Assembly (NCBI GenBank): GCA_903918235.1
Contig: CAIXDN010000081.1
Span: 1 to 38,326, forward strand
Length of the DNA stretch: 38,326 bases
Direction of reading: 5' to 3'
From: Candidatus Uhrbacteria bacterium
GTDB taxonomy: Bacteria > Patescibacteriota > Patescibacteriia > 2-12-FULL-60-25
The notes beneath the pieces were generated by a model. The model did no database searches, was not told the origin of the DNA, and worked only from the letters and a program-made list of their open reading frames with translations. How positions within the stretch are numbered: the first letter of the stretch is position 1; every line of letters begins with the position of its first letter. Made by a program: the position numbers and the translations under genes. Shown here piece by piece: positions 28,966-36,135 of this stretch.

Positions 28966-29313
28966 ATGTCCCTACGCGTTGAAGCTGGATTTGAACACCT
29001 AAAGGACGCCTTTGCCCGAGTTCTGGCAGAGGATGTTGAGTTTCCACTCGGAGTATTCGTAACAGTGCTCTCCGCAAAGATCACCGCTAGCACTGGCCAT
29101 GCTAAATTCGTCATGTCCGTCTTCCCAGAAGATATGAAAGACGAGGCCATTCGCACCCTCGAGGAATACGACCATGAAATCAAAGACGGCCTCGCCAAAC
29201 GCCTCCGCCTCCGCCGCATGCCACGCATCCACTACGCCTTCGACAACACAGAAGCAGAAGCCGCCATCATCGAAAACGACCTTTTAGAACTACGCAAAAA
29301 GGGCGAAGTCTAA
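28966..29313 (+). CDS. rbfA: Ribosome-binding factor A
   Basis: Assists late maturation of the 30S subunit and 16S rRNA 5' end. It is a 115-residue KH-like protein. The pattern FVTVLSAKITASTGHAKFVMSVFPED matches the RbfA strand-helix region, and LAKRLRLRRMPRIHYAFDNTEAEAAIIENDLLELRKKGE matches its C-terminal half (R-x-x-P-x-x-x-F-x-x-D). The track start at 28921 runs through the repeat; the ATG at 28966 (MSLRVEAGFEHLKDAF) is used. TTGACG with a CAAGAT -10 at 17 nt, ending 9 nt before the ATG, would give a near-leaderless mRNA whose spacer is the heptamer array. It precedes the DHH phosphoesterase gene, a common pairing (rbfA-nrnA). Confidence 0.85.
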   Translation: MSLRVEAGFEHLKDAFARVLAEDVEFPLGVFVTVLSAKITASTGHAKFVMSVFPEDMKDEAIRTLEEYDHEIKDGLAKRLRLRRMPRIHYAFDNTEAEAAIIENDLLELRKKGEV

Positions 29314-29316
29314 CCC

Positions 29317-29345
29317 TTGACGAAAGCCGTAAAACACGGTAGGTT
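29317..29345 (+). promoter_or_regulatory. Promoter of the DHH phosphoesterase gene
   Basis: TTGACG, 17-nt spacer, TAGGTT, 12 nt before the ATG at 29358. Confidence 0.6.
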
Positions 29346-29357
29346 GGCCCATTGCCT

Positions 29358-30323
29358 ATGAATAGCCTGCCCTTCAACGAACTGCTAAAAACCGTGGCAA
29401 AAAGCCAACGTATTTTAGTAGTTGGCGATGGCAGACCAGACGGTGATTCCCTCGGATCAAGTTCCGCATTCTATCTTTGGTTAAAACAGGAACAAAAAGA
29501 AACCGCACTCTTTTGCATAGCACCCGTCCCAAAAAACCTACGTTTTCTCGATGCGATCTACGATCAATCTGATAATGTATCACTTTTTGATAAACCTTGG
29601 GACATGGTTATAACCTTTGATACGAGCAGTCTCAAGCATTGCGGTATTCTCGATCTCCTTCCACGCATTCCCGGAAAACCCGTCATCGTCGATATCGATC
29701 ATCACAATACCAATGAACTCTTTGGTGATATCAACCTTGTCGATACAAAAGCAAGCTCTACCTGTGAAGTCGTTTTTCGATTTTTTGAAGCCAACAACAT
29801 CCCACTCGACCATCGCATGGCGACCTCTCTTCTAACAGGTCTCTGCACAGACACGGGTCACTTTTCCAATAGCGGAACAAACGCCATCGCGATGGAAGCC
29901 GCGAGCTCCTGCTTTGCCTCCGGCGCGCGTCATATAGACATTCTCAAAAATCTCGTTCGCAATAAAAGCATTTCTTCCTTAAAACTTTGGGGCATTGCTC
30001 TTGAGCGCCTTCATTACGTTCCAGAATATGACATGGTTGTCACTTGGTTTAAAAGCGAAGATCTAGACGGAATGCCAGAAACCGATGGCGCCGTAGAAGG
30101 CGTTTCCAACTTCCTCAACTCCGCATGTTCTAGCGCTGACATCATCATGGTCCTCCGTGAAAAAAGCGACGGCATCATCAAAGGATCGCTCCGCAGTCTC
30201 AAATGCGACATCTCCCGCCTCGCCCAACAACTCGGCGGTGGCGGCCACAAACGCGCCTCCGGTTTTGCGGTAAAGGGAAAAATCGAAGTAACAAACGGAA
30301 TACCTAAAATTATAAAAATCTAG
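29358..30323 (+). CDS. nrnA: DHH/DHHA1 phosphoesterase (NrnA-type nanoRNase)
   Basis: A cytoplasmic phosphoesterase that degrades short RNA oligomers and, in many members, 3'-phosphoadenosine-5'-phosphate. The DHH domain shows VVGDGRPDGDSLGSS, VIVDIDHHNTNELFG (the DHH motif with the following His) and LCTDTGHFSNSGT. The C-terminal DHHA1 domain ends with the substrate-binding GGGGHKRASGFAV. The track start (TTG, 29352) is replaced by the ATG at 29358, MNSLPFNELLKTVAKSQRILV. The length of about 321 residues is typical. It follows rbfA by 44 nt but has its own promoter. DHH proteins also include RecJ, which is longer, and cyclic-di-AMP phosphodiesterases, which carry extra domains; neither fits. 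Confidence 0.9.
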   Translation: MNSLPFNELLKTVAKSQRILVVGDGRPDGDSLGSSSAFYLWLKQEQKETALFCIAPVPKNLRFLDAIYDQSDNVSLFDKPWDMVITFDTSSLKHCGILDLLPRIPGKPVIVDIDHHNTNELFGDINLVDTKASSTCEVVFRFFEANNIPLDHRMATSLLTGLCTDTGHFSNSGTNAIAMEAASSCFASGARHIDILKNLVRNKSISSLKLWGIALERLHYVPEYDMVVTWFKSEDLDGMPETDGAVEGVSNFLNSACSSADIIMVLREKSDGIIKGSLRSLKCDISRLAQQLGGGGHKRASGFAVKGKIEVTNGIPKIIKI

Positions 30324-30335
30324 CACTCTATCCAC

Positions 30336-30363
30336 TTGACTGCTAAATCAAGTCTGCTATCCT
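30336..30363 (+). promoter_or_regulatory. Promoter of clpP
   Basis: TTGACT, 16-nt spacer, TATCCT, 7 nt before the ATG, which predicts a leaderless transcript. Confidence 0.68.
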
Positions 30364-30370
30364 TCTATCT

Positions 30371-30955
30371 ATGAAGAACAACTATCTCATCCCAACCGTC
30401 ATAGAAAAAACCCCACAAGGTGAACGCGCTTATGATATTTACTCGCGTCTCTTAAAGGATCGTATCATCATGCTCGGCACAGCCATTGATGATGATGTCG
30501 CTAATGTTATCGTAGCGCAGCTCTTATTCCTAGAATCCCAGGACAAAGAAAAAGACATCAAGCTCTACATCAACTCCCCCGGTGGATCCGTCACAGCGGG
30601 CCTCGCCATCTACGATACGATGCAACTAATCAAACCAGCTGTATCAACGATCTGTATCGGTATGGCAGCCTCCATGGGAGCCGTTCTCCTCGCCGGTGGC
30701 GCAAAAGGTAAACGCTTCGTCCTTCCAAACTCAGAAGTAATGATCCATCAAGTTCTCGGCGGATTCCAAGGCCAAGCCACGGACATCAAAATCCACGCAG
30801 AACGCATCCTCCAAACCAAATCCAACCTAAACAAAATCCTCTCCAAGCACACGGGCCAACCTCTTAAAAAAATCGAAGAAGACACCGAGCGCGACAACTT
30901 CATGGAAGCCGGTGCAGCCGTAAAATACGGATTGGTTGATAAAATTATCTCATAA
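30371..30955 (+). CDS. clpP: ATP-dependent Clp protease proteolytic subunit
   Basis: The tetradecameric serine protease that degrades proteins fed by ClpX or ClpC. All features are in place: opening [28 protein letters not shown], oxyanion region [16 protein letters not shown], Ser101 in [11 protein letters not shown], His126 in MIHQVLGG and Asp175 in TERDNF. The spacing between triad residues equals that of E. coli ClpP. At 194 residues it has no long propeptide. TATCCT ends 7 nt before the ATG and no ribosome site exists, so a leaderless mRNA is likely. No Clp ATPase gene is adjacent. Transcription ends at a 46-bp palindrome. Confidence 0.97.
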   Translation: MKNNYLIPTVIEKTPQGERAYDIYSRLLKDRIIMLGTAIDDDVANVIVAQLLFLESQDKEKDIKLYINSPGGSVTAGLAIYDTMQLIKPAVSTICIGMAASMGAVLLAGGAKGKRFVLPNSEVMIHQVLGGFQGQATDIKIHAERILQTKSNLNKILSKHTGQPLKKIEEDTERDNFMEAGAAVKYGLVDKIIS

Positions 30956-30957
30956 AT

Positions 30958-31003
30958 AAAAAAATCGTAGGGGCAATTCATGAATTGCCCCTACGATTTT
31001 TTT
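30958..31003. terminator. Perfect 46-bp palindrome, bidirectional terminator of clpP and the 31016 gene
   Basis: Twenty-three bases are mirrored without a loop, centred on ATTCATGAAT, with GTAGGGGC arms and A/T ends giving T runs on both strands. It belongs to the GTAGGGGC palindrome family seen at 11233 and 11304. Confidence 0.88.
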
Positions 31004-31015
31004 TGTAGAAACAAA

Positions 31016-31753
31016 TTACTCTGCTTCTTTCTTAGGGAAAACGATTCCAAAATACGGAGAAAGAACCTTATCAACCGAAATCTTTTGATCTTCAAGACTC
31101 GTAGAACCGTCAGATCCATAAAAAACCAATCCATTTGTTGCTCTAACAGCCGCTACAGAATAACCCGATCGATAAGCAGCATAAAAACCAAGGTCACTTA
31201 CATACAAAGGTACCTCATTTCCAAGCGGAGCCATCTCAATCGACTGGGTATTCTTCAAAATCTGCTCACGATATTCCTTAGCATCTTGAAGAATATCAGC
31301 CTCAGAAGAAGCATACTGCTCAAAAGCAACAATCTGACGGGCAGAAGCAGCTAACATCTTCGCTGGGTCATCAACAATCTTTGCTTCATCTGCAGAATGC
31401 TTTGCAAGAATCAGCCAAAGCCATTCTTCAGAAGAATCCTTGGCAAGCGAACCCGGACCCAATTTATGAGCCTTTTCTATTGCTGAATCCGCCTGCTCAG
31501 GCGAAAGACCGAATTGCTTAGCAACCGCGTAAACAGAATCTGGAAGTGTTCGTCTAAGTAACTCCGGATCAGTCCCTTGATTCAAGGCTCGATTTGCCAA
31601 CAACGCAAAATCAGCACTCTCTAACACCTTGCCTAATATATTTTCCTGATCACGATTGATCAAACGATCATCAACCAATTCAGAAATACCACTTTTTACA
31701 TCATCAATAGATGTGACCTTATCAGCTGTATTAACTGGACGCTCAATACTCAT
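31016..31753 (-). CDS. Hypothetical protein, 245 aa
   Basis: I do not recognise this family. It is an acidic, helical, soluble protein with no signal peptide. A helix-rich N-terminus (KSGISELVDDRLINRDQENILGKVLE) is followed by more helices and, near the end, a strand-rich YVSDLGFYAAYRSGYSVAAVRATNGLVFYG. The clean long frame, a consensus promoter 8 nt before the ATG (TTGTCA-N17-TATAAT) and a palindrome terminator make it a sound gene. The promoter position predicts a leaderless mRNA. It lies downstream of the SpoIID operon on the same strand but is transcribed independently. It might belong with the envelope genes by position only. Confidence 0.78.
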   Translation of the reverse strand: MSIERPVNTADKVTSIDDVKSGISELVDDRLINRDQENILGKVLESADFALLANRALNQGTDPELLRRTLPDSVYAVAKQFGLSPEQADSAIEKAHKLGPGSLAKDSSEEWLWLILAKHSADEAKIVDDPAKMLAASARQIVAFEQYASSEADILQDAKEYREQILKNTQSIEMAPLGNEVPLYVSDLGFYAAYRSGYSVAAVRATNGLVFYGSDGSTSLEDQKISVDKVLSPYFGIVFPKKEAE

Positions 31754-31761
31754 AGAGTTAT

Positions 31762-31790
31762 ATTATATCATTTTTTTGACCTCATGACAA
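31762..31790 (-). promoter_or_regulatory. Promoter of the 31016-31753 gene
   Basis: Minus-strand TTGTCA, 17-nt spacer, perfect TATAAT, 8 nt before the ATG. It is the clearest leaderless-type promoter here. Confidence 0.8.
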
Positions 31791-31817
31791 ATAGAGCTAA
31801 CCTCACGAAAGAAACAT

Positions 31818-34196
31818 CTATTTATACACTCTCCTCAACTCCGTCCCCGTATAAAAGTGCGCCAAAATTTTATCATACGTCATTCCCCACTTCGCATCCA
31901 TCTGTAATGCACCGCTCGCCGACATACCTACACCATGTCCCCAGAGCGTTTTTCCAATATCATCAGGCACTGGCACAGAAACAAGCCAAGGATAATTTGA
32001 CTGCCCATACCAAACCTCTCCCCAAGAGCGCGTACGACCATCCGAACGGGAGAAATACGGCGTAAGCGCCAATTTCCCTTGATACGTCACAATCTGTCCT
32101 CGTGTCGCATCTACCGCAGCCACAATCGTTGGGCTTCGAGCCTCCTGGCCATAGCCTCGGTAGACCTGATCATATGTCGCATCCAAAATATAGAAATTTG
32201 ATGCATGTTTTGTTTGGCGCTGAACATGATACATCGCATACGTTCGAGCCGCGACAAGGAGTGTGCGCTGATACTGCATCGGACTCACATTAGAGGTCTC
32301 TGCAATCCCTTTCAAATACCATTCAATCGGCAACTCATTAATGACCCAAGCTTGGCTTGCCGTCGGCGACCAGCGGAGTTCAAGATGCGCACGGAACGTA
32401 TTATCATTCGCGCCCGGTAACCAAGAAACAGGACGGCTAAAATCACTCATCTCCATTGGCGACAAACCATCCTGAGCCTTTACCGTGTAATACAAAGACG
32501 ACTGCGCGGCCGGACAATCTCCAGCAATATGATAAAGCGAATTCACGCGATCATAAGTCACCGTCACAGATCTCCCCACAGGCAACTGACAAACAACGTT
32601 AGAGCCATTCCTAACATCAAGCGCGACATATTTAGCACGTACCGTCATCTTGTCATCCGTCGTGGCAAAAATGCCAACACGCATCATCGGCTCATTTGGC
32701 AAACTAGCGACATCTCCGTTTAGTGGCTGAGGGTTCAAACTCGGAATCGCATTAGGAGCTGGATTAGAAGGTGCTGGCTTTGTCGTCGTTTGTATCGGCT
32801 TTGCAGGAACAGGGTCTGGCTCAATATATCCATCCGCCGTAACGGTAATGGGAATCTCAATAACACCTCCATCAACCGTCTGATTATCCGCCAATAACTG
32901 AAAGCTTGCCTTATAATCACCTTTCTTCGCTGGAGCCTTAACCGTAAACGTAAGTAAACCCAGTTCTCCTGCTTTTGTAACGCCCTCAACCTTCACAGGG
33001 ACCGTCGGGTCCTTCCAAGATTCATCACGAACAACAGCATACTTCACACTTGAACTCAGTGCCGCTGTTACACCTTGAACCTGCAAACCTCGATTCCCCC
33101 AATCATGACTACCCGTATTTTTAAATCCAACGATCATTTGCATCCTGCCATTGCCAGAAGTCGTGATAGAAGGCGCAGATCGCAACATAAGCAATGCAGC
33201 ATAACCAGCATTCTTTGAGGCATCCGCTGTAGAAATTGTATCAGGCGCAGCCACAACATTCCTCGCAATGTATCCCCCTGTTGTCGGTACCTTAATATTC
33301 AAAAATACGCGACTATCCGCCATCCAAGCAACCTTCTCTGCAGCAAGAATAAACTCTTCACGATAATCGCCAGGTGTTTTTGCACGTAACTCAAGCCTAA
33401 AATGACCAATCCCTCCAGGCGCAACCTCCGACTCCACCATACGAGCTGCACGTGAACCAGACCAACTCGAATCCTGAAACGAGCTTACACGCTCCTTACT
33501 CCCACTCGTACCGCTTTCTACAGCGTACAAAGAAACAAATGCACCCGTATCACGCCTCCATGTCTCTGTTCCCGTATTTTTAAACGCAAGCTCTGGCATA
33601 ACATTTTGGTCCAATTCGATCTGCCAAGCAGAGGCGACGCCAGAAACATATTGAGCTGCATACTTCGTAGAACCAACGGGAACAGACGGTATCGTCGTCT
33701 GTACGACCGGTGCAGTAACCGCCACCGATGCATTCGCAACCGTCAGAGCCACCGGAAAACGGCCATTGGCAAGACGAACCAAATTCTCAACAACCAGAAC
33801 AAACTCTGTATGAACAGAACCAAGGGCTGTAGGCGCGATAATAGAAAAATGAAAGGTAGCCGACTCACCAGGCTTTACCCGATCCACCGGAAGTCGAGCA
33901 GCTCGCATACCACCCTCCCAATCCGATGTCGCTAATGGACTAACAATCTCAATCTTGCGAATAGGATCATAAGAATACAACGAAACAAAATTGGAACCAG
34001 TGCGCGTCCATGTGGCACTTCCAATATTCTTTGCAACAACCACCACCTCCCCACGAACACCGGGCGCCAATGTCTTTGGGCTACTAACAGAAATCAAAGA
34101 AACATTATAAGCTGCACGAGAAACAACCGCCTGCGCAAAAAAAGGCCACGGAATGGCTACAAGCATCGCAAGAAAGAGCTTCATGACCCGTTTCAT
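31818..34196 (-). CDS. Secreted SpoIID/LytB-domain protein with repeated Ig-like domains
   Basis: A 792-residue exported protein. A signal peptide (MKRVMKLFLAMLVAIPWPFFAQA, cleaved about residue 23) leads to three Ig-like repeats of the NBR1/WxxW type: KNIGSATWTRTGSNFVSLYSYDP, FKNTGTETWRRDTGAFVSLYAVE and FKNTGSHDWGNRGLQV. A Pro-rich linker follows, then a C-terminal SpoIID domain: LPIEWYLKGIAETSN with the likely catalytic Glu, LLVAARTYAMYH, and WGHGVGMSASGALQMDAKWG. SpoIID is a lytic transglycosylase cutting denuded peptidoglycan, so it could remodel the cell wall. It is the last gene of a minus-strand envelope operon after three one-TM proteins and a surface protein. Activity on this organism's wall is inferred. 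Confidence 0.85.
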   Translation of the reverse strand: MKRVMKLFLAMLVAIPWPFFAQAVVSRAAYNVSLISVSSPKTLAPGVRGEVVVVAKNIGSATWTRTGSNFVSLYSYDPIRKIEIVSPLATSDWEGGMRAARLPVDRVKPGESATFHFSIIAPTALGSVHTEFVLVVENLVRLANGRFPVALTVANASVAVTAPVVQTTIPSVPVGSTKYAAQYVSGVASAWQIELDQNVMPELAFKNTGTETWRRDTGAFVSLYAVESGTSGSKERVSSFQDSSWSGSRAARMVESEVAPGGIGHFRLELRAKTPGDYREEFILAAEKVAWMADSRVFLNIKVPTTGGYIARNVVAAPDTISTADASKNAGYAALLMLRSAPSITTSGNGRMQMIVGFKNTGSHDWGNRGLQVQGVTAALSSSVKYAVVRDESWKDPTVPVKVEGVTKAGELGLLTFTVKAPAKKGDYKASFQLLADNQTVDGGVIEIPITVTADGYIEPDPVPAKPIQTTTKPAPSNPAPNAIPSLNPQPLNGDVASLPNEPMMRVGIFATTDDKMTVRAKYVALDVRNGSNVVCQLPVGRSVTVTYDRVNSLYHIAGDCPAAQSSLYYTVKAQDGLSPMEMSDFSRPVSWLPGANDNTFRAHLELRWSPTASQAWVINELPIEWYLKGIAETSNVSPMQYQRTLLVAARTYAMYHVQRQTKHASNFYILDATYDQVYRGYGQEARSPTIVAAVDATRGQIVTYQGKLALTPYFSRSDGRTRSWGEVWYGQSNYPWLVSVPVPDDIGKTLWGHGVGMSASGALQMDAKWGMTYDKILAHFYTGTELRRVYK

Positions 34197-34247
34197 ACTT
34201 TTATGATGGATTTTTGCTTACCCATCATCACGATACTACCATTTTTC

Positions 34248-34991
34248 TTAATCTTTTGCACCAACGATAATCAATAAATCCGCCAAACTCGCCTTCTCTC
34301 CCGCGAGAGATGTAACGACCTTTGCACCCGTAGCCTGAACAAGCTTTTCAAGAGTTTTTGGAATCGTTTTACCAGTCACATTATAAATTACTGTTGCTGA
34401 ATACGCCTTATCCTTTGCTTCTGCAGGCTCCAGGGCTTGAAAACCATCTGCTTTCAATACATCACTTAATGTTCGAGCTGCGCCAAGCGTGGCAGAACCA
34501 TTACGCACCTCAATCGTCACAGCTGGTTCCGTTCCAGATGGAGACGCCTGGACCGGAGCAGCTTGGGGCGTCGCACTTACAGGAATAACAACCAACAAAC
34601 GGTCCTTGCTCACAGAATACACAACCGCTTTATCCGACCAAACAAGCAGACGATCGCCATTCTCCGCGTCTCGATACAATGCAGGATTCTGTGGTCGTAG
34701 AATCGATATATCCTGCACCGTAGCAACCGTAGGCTGTTCATCCGCCTTTGTAGCAACAAGTTCACGGACACGTGCCACAACATCAGAAATTTGTTTTGGG
34801 TCAATTCCATCACGAACCTGCATCATCGATGAAATGTTTCTTGAAGAAACACCTTTAAAGACAAGAGAAAAAAAGCCAACACACAAAACTAAAAAAGCAA
34901 ACAAAACAAGTCCAATGACGATTTGTTTGCTTTTCGGTGATACTTCCTGTTCTATTTTTTTTGTTTTAGGTACTGGAGCAAGCTTGATCAT
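34248..34991 (-). CDS. One-TM protein with a LytR_C-like domain, paralog A
   Basis: A 247-residue membrane protein with a short basic cytoplasmic N-terminus, one helix (IVIGLVLFAFLVLCVGFFSLVF), then an extracellular part. The first extracellular module reads PTVATVQDISILRPQNPALY followed by ENGDRLLVWSDKAVVYS. The second is a LytR C-terminal type domain, VTIEVRNGSATLGAARTLSDVL ending ADLLIIVGAKD. It is the third of three tandem paralogs, sharing the first module with 35003 and 35719 and the second with 35003. LytR_C domains are found on LytR-CpsA-Psr cell-wall glycopolymer ligases, but the catalytic part is missing here, so a binding or scaffold role is likelier. It lies in the operon, 11 nt from its neighbour. 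Confidence 0.8.
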   Translation of the reverse strand: MIKLAPVPKTKKIEQEVSPKSKQIVIGLVLFAFLVLCVGFFSLVFKGVSSRNISSMMQVRDGIDPKQISDVVARVRELVATKADEQPTVATVQDISILRPQNPALYRDAENGDRLLVWSDKAVVYSVSKDRLLVVIPVSATPQAAPVQASPSGTEPAVTIEVRNGSATLGAARTLSDVLKADGFQALEPAEAKDKAYSATVIYNVTGKTIPKTLEKLVQATGAKVVTSLAGEKASLADLLIIVGAKD

Positions 34992-35002
34992 AAAAGCAAG
35001 AA

Positions 35003-35701
35003 TTATTTCTTATACGTACTTGAGTCATTCTTACCCAGAATAATAAGGAAATCTGATGCAGAAGGAGCCTCGCCAGAAGCGGTAGAAGAAGCGATAGCAG
35101 TTCCATAGCCAGCAAGAACCTGCGATGAAGCCTTTAATACACGAGAACCCGTATTCATAACGAGCGTTGTTGGATAAACCCGTATTTTTGTTGTTGTGAT
35201 TGTACTTATCGTGAGTCCTTGTGAACGAAGTTTCTCTGCTAATAGCGACGTATTTCCTTCAGACCCTGAACCATTCCTGATTTCTACAGTCGCTTTCTCA
35301 GCGGAGACAACAGAGGGAATAGGTAGAGCGCCAGCCTGAAACGTAAGCACAGACTCAACCTCATCACGTGAAGGTGAATACAGGATCGCTTGATCCGACC
35401 ACACGATCAAACGATCGCCATTCTCAGCTTTCTTGTAAAACGCAGGACTTTGCTGTTTCGCAGAATCAACATCTGTAACAATGGCAACAAGAGGTGTTTC
35501 ATTAACATTCACAGGGACATGTGCTCGTATACGTGTTACAAGGCCCGCAATGTCTTCCTGCTTAGCAGCGGAGCCATTCTTCATTTGCGAGCTTTTCTTT
35601 TGCAAAAGAAAAGCGTATCCACCCAGAATTATAACCGCGCACAAAACGACTCCGCCAACCCAAATTGATTTTGAAGATTTTAATGTCATAAGACGAGTCA
35701 C
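35003..35701 (-). CDS. One-TM protein with a LytR_C-like domain, paralog B
   Basis: The same architecture as the 34248 protein: an N-terminal helix (IWVGGVVLCAVIILGGYAFLL), the shared module TPLVAIVTDVDSAKQQSPAFY followed by ENGDRLIVWSDQAILYSPS, and a LytR_C-like end, ATVEIRNGSGSEGNTSLLAEKL to DFLIILGKND. It is clearly a tandem duplicate that has diverged in the linkers. The track start is GTG at 35701. TAGAAT ends 9 nt before it, with a weak GTGACT at 18 nt, which could be an internal promoter with a leaderless GTG; the ATG at 35689 is an alternative. It is 17 nt downstream of the third paralog. Confidence 0.8.
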   Translation of the reverse strand: MTRLMTLKSSKSIWVGGVVLCAVIILGGYAFLLQKKSSQMKNGSAAKQEDIAGLVTRIRAHVPVNVNETPLVAIVTDVDSAKQQSPAFYKKAENGDRLIVWSDQAILYSPSRDEVESVLTFQAGALPIPSVVSAEKATVEIRNGSGSEGNTSLLAEKLRSQGLTISTITTTKIRVYPTTLVMNTGSRVLKASSQVLAGYGTAIASSTASGEAPSASDFLIILGKNDSSTYKK

Positions 35702-35718
35702 AGTAAACCGATTCTACC

Positions 35719-36123
35719 CTACGGATTCGTTGAAGTCACATCGGCAGAAAAAGGGCCAATCTCAACAATTTTATTCTCAGTTGGCCGATACAGAATTGCC
35801 TGATGTGCTTGAGGATAAATAAGCACCTTATCCCCGATCTGAGCCTTAGCAAAAAAAGGCTGAGCTTTTAATTTTTCCGGATCCGCAACTGTCGCTATCG
35901 TTGGCTTTTCGCCTGTAGGCAATGCGATAATCTTAGCTACATCCGTAAGCAAACGATCAACACCTAGAGCGGCTCCAACAGCTGGCATTGGCTGAGCATA
36001 TCTTTCATAGTAAAAAAACGTAGTCCCAGCAAAAAAAAGCGTTGTGACTGATAAAACACCAATTGCAATATAAAACCAGGGAATAGACTTCTTCATTTTA
36101 CCGAGTCTGCCGGTTTTTATCAT
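35719..36123 (-). CDS. One-TM protein with the shared module only, paralog C
   Basis: A 134-residue protein with one helix (FYIAIGVLSVTTLFFAGTTFFYY) and the extracellular module seen in its two neighbours: KPTIATVADPEKLKAQPFFAKAQIGDKVLIYP, then QAILYRPTENKIVEIGPFS. It lacks the LytR_C-like domain and ends shortly after (ADVTSTNP). ATG 36123 starts 12 nt after the stop of the upstream surface-protein gene; an alternative start is the ATG at 36096 (MKKSIPW). Its promoter-side TATATT may be chance. As the minimal form of the module it may define its boundaries. Confidence 0.75.
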   Translation of the reverse strand: MIKTGRLGKMKKSIPWFYIAIGVLSVTTLFFAGTTFFYYERYAQPMPAVGAALGVDRLLTDVAKIIALPTGEKPTIATVADPEKLKAQPFFAKAQIGDKVLIYPQAHQAILYRPTENKIVEIGPFSADVTSTNP

Positions 36124-36135
36124 AACGAATATAAA

